This document shows, in pieces, positions 1 through 53,597 of a stretch of DNA of 64,000 nucleotides (positions within the stretch are counted from its first letter, which is position 1; every line of letters starts with the position of its first letter). A program made the translations under genes and the position numbers. The DNA is from Rhabdophis nuchalis (Eukaryota; Chordata; Lepidosauria; Squamata; Natricidae). Under the pieces are notes generated by a model. The model was not told the DNA's origin and searched no databases. It saw nothing but the letters and a program-made list of their open reading frames with translations. The stretch is from NCBI GenBank assembly GCA_039707465.1, contig CM077647.1, positions 49,927,110 through 49,991,109 on the forward strand. The letters run 5' to 3'.

Positions 1-300
1 TTTCTACAGAGTGTTATCCTAGGAAAAACTTCAAATAAAATTGTTTCTATCTAGTAGAATTTTACAAGGTTTGCAGTGCTTAGTACTTTTATTCTAAATT
101 GAGTGCCCTAGGGTCCCACATAGACACACCCTACTAGAAAGTGGTTCCACAGGGGTTGTCATTCATCTGTGTGTTTAATTAGATTTAGGATAGATACCAG
201 AGAATAAAAACACTAAAAGGAGATGCTAGGATGGTAACCAAACTTTTAAAAAGTTTATTAAGAATTTTCTCTTTAATATACAGGTAGTGATGCAAAGACC

Positions 301-508
301 TGTGGTGGCATAGTGGCTAGAATGCAGTATTGCAGGCTAATTCTGCTAACTGCCAGCAGTTTGGCAGTTCTAATCCTTTCCGAGGTCACTAAAATGAGAA
401 GCCAGATTGTTGGGGGCAATATGCTGACTATGTAAGCTGCTTAGAGAGAACTGTAAAGCACTGTGAAGTGATATATAAGTTTAAGTGCTATTGCTACTCC
501 TTGCTACC
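301..508 (+). repeat. tRNA-derived SINE (copy 1)
   Basis: A head resembling a Pol III A box (TGGCATAGTGGCTAGAATGC) is followed by a degenerate B-box-like GGCAGTTCTAATCC. The tail ends GTGATATATAAGTTTAAGTGCTATTGCT. The same family occurs in reverse at 27425-27848 and 39725-39962. Confidence 0.65.
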
Positions 509-519
509 TATGATTGATG

Positions 520-810
520 TCAATCATAATAAGGACTGGGAAATTTGTCTTTAAGCAGCTCAATCATTAAGCAAGATATCAGGTCACTAAAACTTGCTGA
601 CTTACCTTGTTGATTTTGTTTGCTGGCTAGGAAGGTCACGAGTGGCAATTCTGTGGTGTGGAATGCCGTCATCATTGTAAATATGTGATTATTGCCAAGT
701 GCCCAAATCAGATCATGTGACCGTGGGGGCACTGATGAAGTTAATACAAGGATCAGTTTTAAATAATGTTTTCAGTGCCACAATAACTTTGAATGGTAAG
801 CCAAGGATTA
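520..810. repeat. Old, divergent piece of the CAGGTAGTCCTC MITE family
   Basis: Phrases such as GATCATGTGACC and TTTTCAGTGCCACAATAACTTTGAATGGT match the interior of the TA-flanked MITE seen complete at 28653-29038. The ends are not recognisable. Confidence 0.4.
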
Positions 811-1266
811 TCTGTATTTATATCACTAGAAAAATATTAATCCAATCAACTTGAGTGAACCCCAAACAATAAGGTAAGTCCAAAACTGGGAAAGGTTTTT
901 GAAACAGTCATAAGAAGTTGGGGGAAAAGGTAACTCTTATAGCCTCCCCCAACACACACACATTCTTTCCTGCCCTTCAAAATCCTAACCCCAATGCCAG
1001 AATAATTATCAAATGGAAATTAATGTTTGTATTTAGACTCATTGGAGAGGTGGCTATTGCAAGAAGAAAGCACACTTTGAGAACTATACATTAAAAGGAA
1101 TGTGCTAGCATCAGCTGTTTATCTAGTACTTAAGAGGCAAACAAAGCCTTTCAGATGAAAGTGATTAGGATCTTGTCAGTTTCACATAGTAGCTGTGAAT
1201 GGGCCTAAACCTTCTAATCAACAAGTTAATATAATAGCTGATTTTGTGAACTTGCAGCTTGTTAGA
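811..1266. other. Intronic stretch with nothing recognised
   Basis: AT-rich unique sequence, apart from a short CA-rich run near 950-960. No exon-like frame, RNA gene or repeat family was recognised. Confidence 0.4.
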
Positions 1267-1274
1267 AATCAGTT

Positions 1275-1353
1275 CAGTGGTGGGCCTCCATTTTTTTTTT
1301 ACTACCGGTTTGCTTCTGCGTGTGCAGGCCGAACTGAGAGCATCCCACCTCTG
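1275..1353. mobile_element. 79-bp hAT MITE with 8-bp target duplication
   Basis: The element opens with CAGTGGTGGG and closes with CCCACCTCTG (its complement apart from one base). It is flanked on both sides by AATCAGTT (1267-1274 and 1354-1361). An 8-bp duplication is the hAT hallmark. Confidence 0.85.
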
Positions 1354-1639
1354 AATCAGTTCTGAGGTGAAAAAAAGAAGCTCAGAAAGATGTGTTTAGC
1401 AATCTGTCCACTCTGGAAGGAGGCAAGAGGGAGGGAGGGAGAGAAAAACATGTCAGGAGGTCATGTTGACAATACAGAAATTCAGTAGTTGTCTGACCAA
1501 TGTAAACACTAATTTAATCATTCAGCATTCAGCTATTATCAACCACATTATTACCGTTCGTGAGATCTGTTGTGGTTGAACATAGCATTACATGAGAATT
1601 GGGAAGTCATGATAAGGTCGTAAGTAAAGACAGTATGGA

Positions 1640-1833
1640 ACCAACGTTTGTTTTGGGGATTGGGCATAAGTGTGGGTTTCTTTATAGGTCCATGGGCTGT
1701 TAGGAAGTGGACCACACAGCTGGAGGTGAGTAGTGGGCAAGCCAGTGAAACTAAAACTGTTCTCTTCTGTTCCGTAGAAAAATTGTCTTCTAGGAAACTG
1801 ATCCCTGGTGCCAAAAAGGGGCCACTGCTTTAA
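1640..1833 (-). mobile_element. hAT element fragment
   Basis: The right end reads GGTGCCAAAAAGGGGCCACTG and the interior has the GGGCTGTTAGGAAGTGG and GGAGGTGAGTAGTGGGC modules of hAT elements of the CAGTGGTCCCCAAC type. The other end is lost. The open frame here (1648-1833 +) is part of the repeat, not a gene. Confidence 0.5.
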
Positions 1834-1919
1834 AGAACCAAACAGCTTGAGGTAAAATATGCTTTCTACAACCTATTTGAGATGATACAAGAACATACTT
1901 TGACCATCATGCAATTAAT

Positions 1920-1934
1920 CCCCCCCCCCCCCCC
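1920..1934. repeat. Homopolymer C tract (15 C)
   Basis: An uninterrupted run of fifteen C bases in intronic sequence. Confidence 0.85.
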
Positions 1935-3818
1935 GGAACAAAATAGTAAATGCTGGCTGGACAGCTATCATGAAATGGATAAGATATCAGAAGATCTTGG
2001 AGGGGGATTGGCAACAATTTTCCAAGTTACCTTGTGCAGTACTCATGATAAATACTTAGTGTGTCACAAGATATGATGAATAAGTTCAGCAAGCTCGTGC
2101 CTCATAATCATTATTGTACCAGCCTGCTGGAAACAATGGCATTACTAATTTTTGCTTTATGGTCATAAAGCATTTCTTGTTCTGGTACCTGTGTTTTATT
2201 TTAGAACTCCTAGCTTATGCTCTTAATTCAGTTCCTGAACATTTTGTTTACTTCTGCACTCAGCTGAAAACTGGCTGGGATGTGTTTTTAATCCTTTCAG
2301 TACTAAGGGCTAAGCAAACATAATTAAGCTGCATTTGCAAAGAATGTGATTGAACACTTCTGCAAAAAGCTCTTGCTTTTAGTGTAGAAGTGTGGAAGAC
2401 GTGGTCAGAATGTACTTTCCATGTACAAGATCCTATGTCTGAACACTGGCATTTTCAGGAGGGCTACAAAAAACCCACTCTGGAACAACCATTCTGATAG
2501 GCCAAGGATCAGTCTAGATATACAATGCTATCTAGATAGAAAGTACCTTGCTAGTGAAAAACAGCAAGTCGATATTTGTTATACTTATTTTTTGGGCAAT
2601 CTTCAGAAAACTTAAATCACTCAGATCTGATTAGTACTGAAGTGGTACATGGTTAGGACCACTAAAAAAAAGATGTGATGTCTTGGAGGTACATGCTCGG
2701 CTGGTGAAGACAGCAGGTCTGTTATACTCACTGTACCATTTTGAAGCTGTTTTGGTTAGTCATGGAGTTAATATAGTTCATTACAAAGTGACTTGGAAGC
2801 ATCCATAGCTTCTTCACCATCGACAAGGGAGCAACAACGGCTTAAAGGGCATTCTGGACAAGAGTTTCTCAAATTGAGCAATTTTAAGATGTGTGGACTT
2901 AACCCAGAATTCCTCAGCCAACTTGTGGTTTAATTGAAGCATGAAGAAGTTTGGGCCAATGAAATAATAAACATGCCAATATTTTTGGTGTTTACTATCT
3001 TCTATCCAAGGGCAGAGATCTTCAATTGCACTAAGAGGTTGGTATAGCATACCTATTATTTCCCACAGTTAATGTAGTTTTTTATTCATTTTAATCTATT
3101 ACTTCCCACCATGATTTGGAGACAAACTAGTGTGCAGGATGGAGCATGTAAATTCAGCCTCATATCTCAAGAAAACCATGAAAGCTTGTGGTTGTTTGGG
3201 TGTTTTTATCTGTGTTCCCTGACTTTTCCCAGTGCAAAGAAAGGGAAATGTTAAGGGAAACTCCATTCCTATTTGCTCTGATAAAGGTTGATGGTACACT
3301 ATATATTTTGACTGCAGGAAAGACAGACCGGTCTAATTTTTTAATGAGGGTCACAAAAGTATCACATTCATTTAAAGTCTGCCTTTTTAATATATTTTTC
3401 TCTGCCTATGAACTAGGCACAAATTTTTGTACAATTAGATGTATGCTAAAATATCTTTTCCCCATGGCATTTAAGAGTTCATAATAGTATTTTTGAGCTA
3501 TCTTCAGCAAATGTCATATCATTTGTATGACATTCTATTATATTCTATTGTTTTATATATTTTGTTATTTCATTTTGTTGATTTTTTTGGGTACTCTGCT
3601 CAGGTGTGCATTGCATGATATATGGCAGGAAGATATTTTAAATATCTAATAATCCAGCATGGGAATATCAGTGCTTTTAATTTTCATTTATTACATTAAT
3701 TTTTCTCCAAAATGCTTTGGGCAGCGTACTTCATCTTTACAATAACCATATGAACAGGAGAAAAGGTAAATGGGCCAAAACCATTTAGAGAAATCTTCTT
3801 GGCAACATGGGATTCAAT
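1935..3818. other. Intronic stretch, mostly unique
   Basis: AT-rich sequence without recognised exons. About 2866-2935 resembles a decayed copy of the palindromic hAT MITE at 12071 (TTTAAGATGTGTGGACTTAA followed by CCCAGAATTCC). The small open frames here lack any family resemblance. Confidence 0.4.
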
Positions 3819-4265
3819 CAGGGGTGGGCTGTTGGGGATTTTCAGGGTTTCAAGAGAACCTCTAGCTAAGATTCTGTGCAGTTTGGAGAACCTCCAAATC
3901 CCACTCCTGACTGGCCCTGCCCACCCCTCCCAGGAGTCTCCATATGTCTCTTTTTGGATGCAGGTAAGTGCAGGGCATGTGCTTAGGCTTAGGTAGGGTG
4001 AAAAACAGGCCTACTGGAAATTCAGGAAGGCTGGAAATGGGTCCATTTCCTGCCTCCAGAGGGCCTCTGGAACCTGGGGAGGCTGTTTTTGCCCTCCTGG
4101 AAGCTTGAGTAAAGCCCCTGGAGCCCAGGGAAGGGGAAAAGACCCCTCTCCAGCTGCCGACTAGGCAGAGAACCCTTGACAAAATGTTTGAAGCCATCTC
4201 TGGATTCAACAGTGTATCTTTTCATTTTACTTCTCTGACCAGCCCAGAATTGGCAAAACACCCTT
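3819..4265 (+). mobile_element. hAT-like element with CAGGGGTGGG left end
   Basis: It begins CAGGGGTGGGCTGTTGGGG. The interior has GCAGTTTGGAGAACCTCCAAAT, then the GC-rich GGCCTCTGG/CCTGGGGAGG modules also seen inside the hAT MITEs at 53646 and 56875. The right end is not clear, so the superfamily rests on the left end and modules. Confidence 0.45.
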
Positions 4266-4549
4266 CTGGATGGATGATAGTGTATTTCTGAAGAGAGAGT
4301 TAGTTTGATATAGTAGCTAGAACACCAGGTCAGTAAGCTGTGAGTTCTAGCTCACTTCAGGCACAAAGCCAGCTTGATGACCTTGTGCCAGTCAATCTTT
4401 CTCAGCTCCAAGAAGCAGCCAATGACAAACAACTTTCAAAATCATGCCAAGAAAACTACAAACATTTAAAAAGTGATCCAATTTCTTCATTTGTGTTTAA
4501 CCAGGATTTGTTACTTTTTATATTTTAGATTGATTTACATACTTTGAAG

Positions 4550-45700
<41,151 letters not shown>

Positions 45701-47590
45701 AATATTATTTGCACTCTGCTGTTCCTGGAATGACAGGCCTAACTTGAAAGTTGCATGTGACCTTTCCAACTACTTCCCAAAGCACGTGCTTTCTGTTTTC
45801 AAACCAGTTTTGAAAAATATACAGCATATGCAGTAGAGGTCGTGTGGGCTGGGAATTATAGTTATTTTCAAGTTATTTTGCAGGCCAAGCAGGAGAAATC
45901 TGATTTATGTTGTTGAACAGTTATGAATTACATCTGTAGAGACACCTTCAGTATCTTACATTTCCTGGTGTAATCCTTTGGGGGTCATTATAAGGGAAAG
46001 CCGAGAAAACCTCTGAATGATTTTGAAATATGTTGGAATATCTGACCTCAAAATGTACAAACTCTATTTTCATTTGGCATTTTAAATGGGCACATAATTC
46101 TATCATATTGTACAAAGCTAACAGTTCTAAATCATTGGTAAAATGTAATTTAAAAAAACCTCAGTTTTTAATGAGACGCATTGCCAGGTGACGCATGTGC
46201 TCAGCAATACAGGAATAAATGACCAAATTAGTTTTAAATAAACATTCTAAAGTATTAATTTCATCTCAATAAATACTTGAACCCTGTGTGGTAAAAATTA
46301 CAGCGTATCAAGTGCTTCAGTCAGTATGCTTAGTTGAAGTCAGTACGTTTAAGCTTGCCTCACAATTGTCACAAGTCATGTAAATATATAGTTCAGACCC
46401 ATAATCCCATTGGAATCATATTTGAGGGTACCAGGTTAAGGGAACCTAGTATGCCTTGCTTTTTGAAATAATGTTGTATATCAAACCTTCTTTGCATTAC
46501 AAAAAGAATTATGCTATATTTTCAAGTTTATGTTTTCTCTTTCTAGACATAACAGTGAAGGAACTAGACTTTACCTAGAGTAGTAGTAAATAACAAAAGA
46601 TAATTTAATTTTTTTAGGGATATGTATGTTTAAAGTATCTAGCTGGACAACTTCGTAAACTCAATTTATTTTTTTGAAATCCTCAAAAATCCTAAAATTA
46701 ACTGGTTACCCAATCCAAAAATGTATTTATTACGGAACTAATTTTCATATTCTATTCATATTAAGTAATACTTTTTGAAGGTCATGGAATATATTTTGGA
46801 AGGGGGGGAGAAGTGGTAAATATTTAGAGCCAATAATCCTTTTGCTATTGTGGTTGAACATAAAATAATCTTGCAGATCATAATTATTATTAAATTGGAT
46901 AAAACTGTTTAGGCCTAATTACAAAAGTGCTAACTATTTATATTTAGGTAACTGCCTGAATATGTAAGTAAAATTACCAGTGCAGTGTTTGCTACGGTTA
47001 CAGTAAAATGAACAAAAGGCATCCAACTGAGGAAAGGGAAAAAAGACCCAATAAAATGGAACAAGGTATTGTTGCTTACTAAAATTACAGAAATCTAGAG
47101 TTGTTACTGTGAAGCAATGTGTATGCAATAAATTAAGTGATTGCTAATTTTAGTATATGATGTCTAAAGACTTAAGTGATGTCATTTAATTGATGCTTGC
47201 TGGAGGATAAACAATTATTTCAGTCTTAAGTATAGCAAATAAAAGGCTTGGGAACCACTGTTATATTCAAATTCCACTGTGAATTGCTGGATTTGATGCA
47301 GTTTGTCATTTGGTTTATCTATACAGAGCATATTTATTAATCATGTTGCTTCAGTATTATTATATTCATACTTTTCATACAGCAAATCTCTACATGCTTA
47401 CCATGATGTAAATTCATTTAAATTGTTTACTCTGGAATGTATGTGATTGTAGTTTGACCCTTGAAATATTTTGTCTATCTAGTGTCTATAAGTGAAATAC
47501 TTGATTGCAAACAAATGTGTGGACTGATAAAATGTTTAGAAAATGCTTCTATTTTGTTACATTTCCAAAATAAAACATTTTCTATGTTGA
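45701..47590 (+). other. SNX10: SNX10 3' untranslated region
   Basis: About 1.9 kb of AT-rich, repeat-free sequence follows the stop codon. It contains AATAAA hexamers near 46237 and 46267 that could serve as proximal sites. The AATAAA at 47569-47574 is followed by a T/GT-rich stretch (GTTTTTGTCTTTG near 47594) and fits best as the distal end. The exact cleavage point is inferred. Confidence 0.65.
47569..47574 (+). terminator. Likely distal poly(A) signal of SNX10
   Basis: The hexamer AATAAA is followed within 25 bases by T-rich and GT-rich sequence, the usual downstream element. No other gene ends near here on this strand. Confidence 0.6.
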
Positions 47591-47659
47591 CTTAGTTTTT
47601 GTCTTTGCAGTCTTGATTTTAAAAATTGCAAGTTTATATCCAATTATATAGCATAAATG

Positions 47660-47710
47660 TCATATATATATATATGTATACATACATACATACATACACA
47701 TACACAAACA
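47660..47710. repeat. TA/(CATA)n microsatellite
   Basis: ATATATATATATGTATACATACATACATACACATACAC-type run just after the SNX10 3' end. Confidence 0.85.
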
Positions 47711-48955
47711 CATGTTAAAAAAGCACAAAACGAGACAATTTTCTAAAAGAATAATCTCATGAATCCAAGTCACATGTTCCATTTTGGGATTCAGTTTGTT
47801 CTCAAGTTTAAAGACAAGGAAAAGAAATTTGTTTTCTAAGTTTACATATTTTTCAGTCTGTCAGCCATATTTTTGTTATTGTTCAATAACAAATAACGGT
47901 ATAGTATGGTAAGACAAATTTAAGATTTACATACATTTTAAATAATTGCCACACCATTTCTGAAGACTTTTTTAAAATAACAATTTGCTACTTACAAAGC
48001 TTTGCAAATAAATTCACATTTATTTGTACAGCTCATTTTATAAATTACATCTGGTAAATGTTCATATAAAAAGGAAAATATATCTAGCACAGTATGAAGC
48101 CTATTTTTAGTAGTTATAAGCACTAGTGCAGTAATTCAATATTAATAACATTAATGAATGTTTTCCCTTTTTAAAATTGTTCTTGTTTTTGCAGTCTTGT
48201 TTTTTAAACTTTAAACTTTGTTTAAATTTTTCAAAAGTTTTCTTTCTAGCACATCCCTTATAAAACGTGTATTTGACAGCCTTTTCTTAGTATACCACAT
48301 TTTACAAGATTTAAAGTGGAAAGAATTTTTTTTTTGTAATTATTCGAAATGCTTATGTCCCTTGCGAATACAATGCTCCCTCTTCCTCATAATTTTATGC
48401 CGATTAGAAATAATTTGGGAAAATCTTTTTACCTATAGTTATCCATCAAATAGGAAGAATTGGTCAGCTCTCAAGTTTAATCTCACATAAAATCAAAAAC
48501 AGAATTATAATTTGGCCAAGGGGTTAAGAATCAGTGGAACTTTTTGGCTTTTCAAGGTAACCCTTTCATTGCTGGCCGCCTCTGCTTTGCAAACACAGTC
48601 GCTTCCGACGAGCCAACAGCTTGGAATTGCGCCGTCATCCCGCTTCTTCACACTCAAAAACTTTCCCTCTCATTGGTTTCTTATTACGATGGTAAGGATG
48701 CTTTTATTCTAAAGATACTCTATTCAGCGATACCTCCGTTCCCCGCTACTGGCTTGGTTTTTGGGATCATCTGCAGCTTCCCGTCTCTCTCCCCTGGTTG
48801 CTATCTCTCTCCCTGCACGAAGCAAAAAATAAAAACAAATCCATCCGTAAGCCATCTGGCTTCATTTTAGGAGAAGCGAAACAGGGATGCCTGGCCATCA
48901 GTTATAGCCATTAGCGTTCCGTTCTCTCTCCAAACCTGGTTTCTTCGGCCAGTTT
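47711..48955. other. Intergenic stretch downstream of SNX10
   Basis: AT-rich to 48500, then rising GC. Open frames at 48218, 48512 and 48544 have no family resemblance. A donor-like ATG|GTAAGG lies at 48690. No repeat recognised. Confidence 0.4.
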
Positions 48956-49760
48956 CACATCTTCGACCTGGCATAGAGTATAGTAGTTCGCCGGTTTCTT
49001 ACCTCAAGGCCTCGATCCACTTTTTTTTCTTCCACCCGCCCCCCTGTTTTCAACCCCGCATGCTGGACATTTTTCCCCCGCAGCTGCAAAAGCCGCACGC
49101 GGAATCGCCGGCGCGCGCAGGGCGCTGGCTCAGCAGCAAGCAGCAAGCAAGGAAGCAAGCAGCAGCAGTTCGCTCGCTCGCTTCCCCCTCCCGCCCGGGG
49201 AATGTGTGTTCCAGGCGCCCTCCATGTGCCTGAGCTTTGCTGGGGGCTGTTTGTCAGGGAGGGAGGGAGAGAGAAGGCTGTCGCCGGCCGTAATCCCGTA
49301 ACCCATAGCAACGGCCCAAATCAAGGGAGCAGTAGCCCGCTGCTCCAAAAGGCCCATAGAGAATACGTCAACGCGCTCCTCTCCCTCCCCTCCTCCCAGA
49401 AAGCGATGCGGCCGCCCTGGAACATCAATGAGGAGACGGGGGTTGCAAACGACAAAGGATTGTCAAGGCATCGCTCTTCTTGCAAATACTTCATTGCTTC
49501 ATCCTCCCCCCCTCCCTCCCCGCTTCGCCTTTTTGGATGAATGTATGAAATGACAGACACAGGAGGCTGGAAAATGAGAGGCAAATATGCTGTGAGGGGA
49601 AGACAGGGAAGGAGGGCGAGAGGTGACGACGGCATTCCCAGGCGTCGGCTGGATGGCGGGCTTTTGTTATGCAAACGCCTAGGCAGCCGGCTGTCGTTCT
49701 CTGTGCAGGGACCGAGGTAGTCGGATGACTCTTTGAAATAAAGGTCAGCGGAGCTGGTGA
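48956..49760. promoter_or_regulatory. CpG-island-like segment, likely promoter of an unidentified transcript
   Basis: GC-rich with dense CpG; I count about 15 CpG in the roughly 125 bp from 49077. No recognised transposon. It contains a consensus RFX X-box (49298-49312). A donor-like GAG|GTAAGA on the minus strand lies with its GT at 49001-49002, and CTG|GTGAGG on the plus strand has its GT at 49757-49758. A promoter for an antisense or divergent non-coding RNA is plausible; direction and product are unknown. The frames over it (for example 48955-49311 minus) show no protein family features. Confidence 0.5.
49298..49312. promoter_or_regulatory. Consensus RFX X-box
   Basis: GTAACCCATAGCAAC fits GTNRCC-(0-3 nt)-RGYAAC exactly, with a 3-nt spacer. 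RFX factors use this site in promoters of ciliary and other genes. Confidence 0.7.
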
Positions 49761-50141
49761 GGGAGGGCGGACAGCAGAAGCGGGTTATTGTTTTCTCAAC
49801 GCTCTGCGGTGATGCAGGAGCTTAAACGCTGTTGGGAAAGAAAAGCAGGATGTGGCGCTTGCAAGCCTGATTCGGGAGATTGGACTCCGTTTAAAAACGA
49901 GAAAAACTGCATGGTTTTAAAATACCCAAACCTAGGACATCTAAAGAAGAGACAGCAAGACTTTTCCATGCTCAGTAGGCCATGCATTTTATAGAATAAG
50001 GCATAGTCTAGTAATTTCTCAAGCTCTTGAACCAAAAATCTCCATATATCACATGGTCATGCAACATGCTAAGCTATGATTGGCTTCAACATGATATACT
50101 GAAGGAATCACAGCTGAAGAATTCACATAGTTTATTAACTA
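49761..50141. other. Stretch between the CpG island and the third Helitron-like element
   Basis: No repeat or gene recognised. Small frames on both strands (49788-49994 +, 49796-50035 -) overlap each other and lack features. Confidence 0.4.
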
Positions 50142-50249
50142 CTAGCTATACTGGCCACGCGTTGCTGTGGCCCAGTCTGGTTAAATGGCCAACCAATCTG
50201 TGTGTAGATCTACACCTGCACACATACACCCAACCACCATATAAGCCCC

Positions 50250-50653
50250 AACCTACCTACCTACTGTATTTTTTTCTATCTATCTATCCCTCTACCTACC
50301 TACCTATTGTATTTCTTTCTTTCTCCCTCTACCTACCTACCTATCTACCTACTTATTGTATTTCCCCCTCTCTATCCCTCTACCTACCTACCTACCTACC
50401 TACTATATTTCTCCCTCTCTATCTATCCCCCTATCTACCTACCTGCCTACCTACTGTATTTCTCCCTCTCTGTCTATCCTTCTACTTACCTACCTATTGT
50501 ATTTCTTGCTTTCTCCCTCCACCTACCTACCTACTGTATTTCTCCCTCTCTATCCCCTACCCACCTACCTGCCTACCTACTGTATTTCTCCCTCTCTGTC
50601 TATCCCTCTACCTACCTACCTACCTACCTACCTACCTACCTACCGTCTTTCTT

Positions 50654-50654
<1 letters not shown>
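50250..50654. repeat. CTACCTACCTACTGTATTTCTC minisatellite (array 4)
   Basis: About nine units, same repeat as arrays 1-3. It passes directly into (CTAT)24. Confidence 0.9.

Positions 50655-50750
<96 letters not shown>
50655..50750. repeat. (CTAT)24, a GATA-type (Bkm-like) microsatellite
   Basis: Ninety-six bases of CTAT units, GATA on the other strand. It sits between a minisatellite and the 3' tail of an L2 copy. Confidence 0.95.
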
Positions 50751-50751
<1 letters not shown>

Positions 50752-50756
50752 CACCT

Positions 50757-53560
50757 ACCTTTATTTATTTTATTTATTTTATTTTATTAAATTTATACCC
50801 CGCCCTTCTCCTTGTTAGGACCCAGGGCGGCCCACAGGCATTATTAAAAACCCCAAAATACAATAAATATCAGTTAAAATAAATTAAATTAATTGACCCG
50901 TGCTAAAACCCATGTTAAAAACCATTAGCAAATTATAATTTGTTTTTGTTTTTTAAAAAAGTTAGAAACGGGGGCTATCCTAGGCCGGCTTGCTGAAATA
51001 AATACGTCTTAAGACGTTGGCGGAAGAGGCGGAGGTTCGAGATAGTGCGAAGGTCGGGGGGTAGGTCGTTCCAGAGGGCCGGGCCCGCCACAGAGAAGGC
51101 CCTTCCCCTGGGTGTCGCCAACCAGCATTGCGCCGCCGACGGCACCCGGAGAAGGCCCTCTCTGTGGGAGCAGATCGGACGAAGGGATGTATGGGGCAGG
51201 AGGCGGTCTCGTATATAGCTAGGCCCCGAGCCATGGAGCGATTTAAAGATGGTCGTCAACACCTTGAAGCGCACTCGAAAGGCCACAGGCAGCCAGTGCA
51301 GCTCGCGCAGGAGAGGTGTTACGTGGGTTTGCCTTGAGGCACCCATTATCACCCGCGCGGCCGCATTCTGTACTAACTGTAGCTTTCGAGTGCACCTCAA
51401 GGGGAGCCCCATGTAGAGAGCGTTGCAGTAATCCAGCCGGGATGTCACAAGCGCTTGAGTGACTGTGCGAAGGGCTCCCCGGTCCAGTAAGGGGCGCAAC
51501 TGGCGTATCAGGCGTACCTGATAGAACGCCCCCCTGGCCACGGCCGCCACATGGTCCTCCATGGACAGCCGGGAATCCAGGAGGACACCCAAGTTGCGCG
51601 CCCTCTCCACGGGGGCCAGTTGTTCGCCCCCAATGGCCAGTGTTGGACTTAACTGGCTGAACTGGGGTGCCGGAAACCGGTCTTGGCCGGGTTGAGTTTG
51701 AGTTTGTTACTACCCATCCAGATCCGTACGGCCTCCAGACACCGGGACAGCACCTCGACGGCATCGTTGGGGTGGTTTGGGGTGGATATGTACAACTGGG
51801 TGTCATCAGCGTACAGATGGTACTCCACCCCAAAACCACGGATGATCTCGCCCAGCGGCTTCATGTAGGTGTTGAACAGAAGTGGCAAGAGGACCGACCC
51901 CTGAGGAACCCCACATGTGAGGGGCCTCGGGGCCGACCTCTGCCCTCCTGCCAACACCCATTGCGACCGACCAGAGAGGTAGGACAAGAACCACCGTAGA
52001 ACGGTGCCTCTCAGCCCCAACCCCCCCAATCGGTGCAATAAGATACCATGGTCGATGGTATCAAAAGCCGCTGAGAGGTCTAATAGGACAAGGATAGAGA
52101 AACAGCCTCTATCCCGTGCCCTCCAGAGATCATCAACCAACGCGACCAATGCCGTCTCGGTGCTGTGACCGGGCCGGAAGCCGGACTGGCGCGGGTCTAG
52201 ATAATCAACTTCCTCCAGATGTCGGGGAAACTGTTGAGCCACCACACTCTCAACAACCTTCACTAAAAAGTGAAGGTTGGAGACGGGACGGTAGTTCTCT
52301 AATAAAGCTGGGTCCAGGGATGGCTTCTTGAGGAGGGGCCTCACCATCGCCTCTTTCAAAACGGTGGGCAAGTACCCCTCACTCAGAGATGAATTCACAA
52401 TGCCCTGGAGCCAGCCTCGTGTCACCTCCCAGGATGCCAGTACAAGCCAGGAGGGGCACGGGTCCAATAAACGTGGTGGCTCTAAGGTTCCCCCGCAATC
52501 TGTCCATATCCTCGGTAGTAACAAAGTCAAACTCCTCCCAAGGTGTTATCTCAAGACCAGCACCGAACGCCCCGACTGGGCCACTAGTGGATGGCAACTC
52601 GTTCCGAATCTGAGTGATTTTGTCCTGCAGAAATACTCCAAATTCCTCTGCTCGACCCTGCAGAGGGGCTTCCCGCGGCCTCAAATGAAGGAGGGAGCGG
52701 GTCACCCCAAACAGGGTGGCAGGGCGGTTTTCCGCGGACGCGATAAGGGTGGCACAATACTCACGTTTGGCCACTCTTAGCACCACTAAGTAAGTCCTAA
52801 TATGGTCTCTCACTAGTGTTCGGTCAGCTTCGGATCGAGAAGATCTCCACCTACTCTCTAGGTGTCTCTTGCGACGTTTCATCTCCCGAAGCTCCTTGGT
52901 GAACCAAGGAGCCTGGGTGACTCGACGCCGCATGAGAGGCCGCAAGGGCGCGACTCGGTCAAAGGCCCCCGTGGCCGCATTATACCATGCGGCCACTAGG
53001 TCCTCAGTCGAGCCGTGGGACAGGGATACAGGTACTGGCCCAAGCTCCCTCTGGAACCTTTCAGGGTCCATCAGGCGCCTGGGGCGGAACCAACTTGGTG
53101 TCTCAGGTTCCGCCTCCCCGCGGTGGGGTGTGACGGTTGGAAAGTCTATCCGAAGGAGAGAGTGATCTGTCCATGACAAGGGTAAGATGACTAGATCCCC
53201 TGTTCTGAGATCACTAATCCAGTGTCCAGAGACAAAAATCAGATCCAGCGTGTGTCCTCCCTCGTGAGTGGGGCCCTGAACTACTTGGGTCAGGTCCATG
53301 GCCGTCATGGAAGCCATGAACTCCCGAGCCACCTCGGATGTTTCGCCCGCCGATGGCAGGTTAAAGTCCCCCATGACTATAAGTCTGGGGGTCTCCACCG
53401 CCATCGCGGCGATCACCTCGAGTAGCTCGGGCAGGGCTGCTGTTACATAGCGGGGAGCCAGGTATACAACCAGCAAGCCCAACTGCCTCCTTAGGCCCCA
53501 TTTCACGAAGAGGGACTCACAGCCGGTCGTCTGAGGCACAGTGGTCTCCTTCGGCTCCAC
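50757..53560 (-). pseudogene. L2 LINE copy 3, best preserved (endonuclease and RT)
   Basis: Three minus-strand frames cover most of the element. 53560-52379 has endonuclease text (VMGDFNLPSAGETSEVAREF, GGHTLDLIFVSGHW, WTDHSLLRIDF) and the linker. 52530-51649 has the RT (DLSAAFDTIDHGILLHRLGG, CGVPQGSVLLPLLFNTYMKP, YADDTQLYIS). 51610-50975 has the C-terminus (RLDYCNALYMGLPLRCTRKL). Frameshifts near 52450 and 51640 break it, and the 5' end is missing. The 3' end carries an (AAAT)n-like tail at 50757-50790. Confidence 0.93.
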
Positions 53561-53597
53561 CTACATACCTACCTTATTTCTGCCTCTCTATCTATCC

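Noticed and set aside
48955..49311. 118-codon minus-strand frame over the CpG island
   Set aside because: The frame is GC-composition driven, its ATG lies inside the X-box, and no protein family features are visible.
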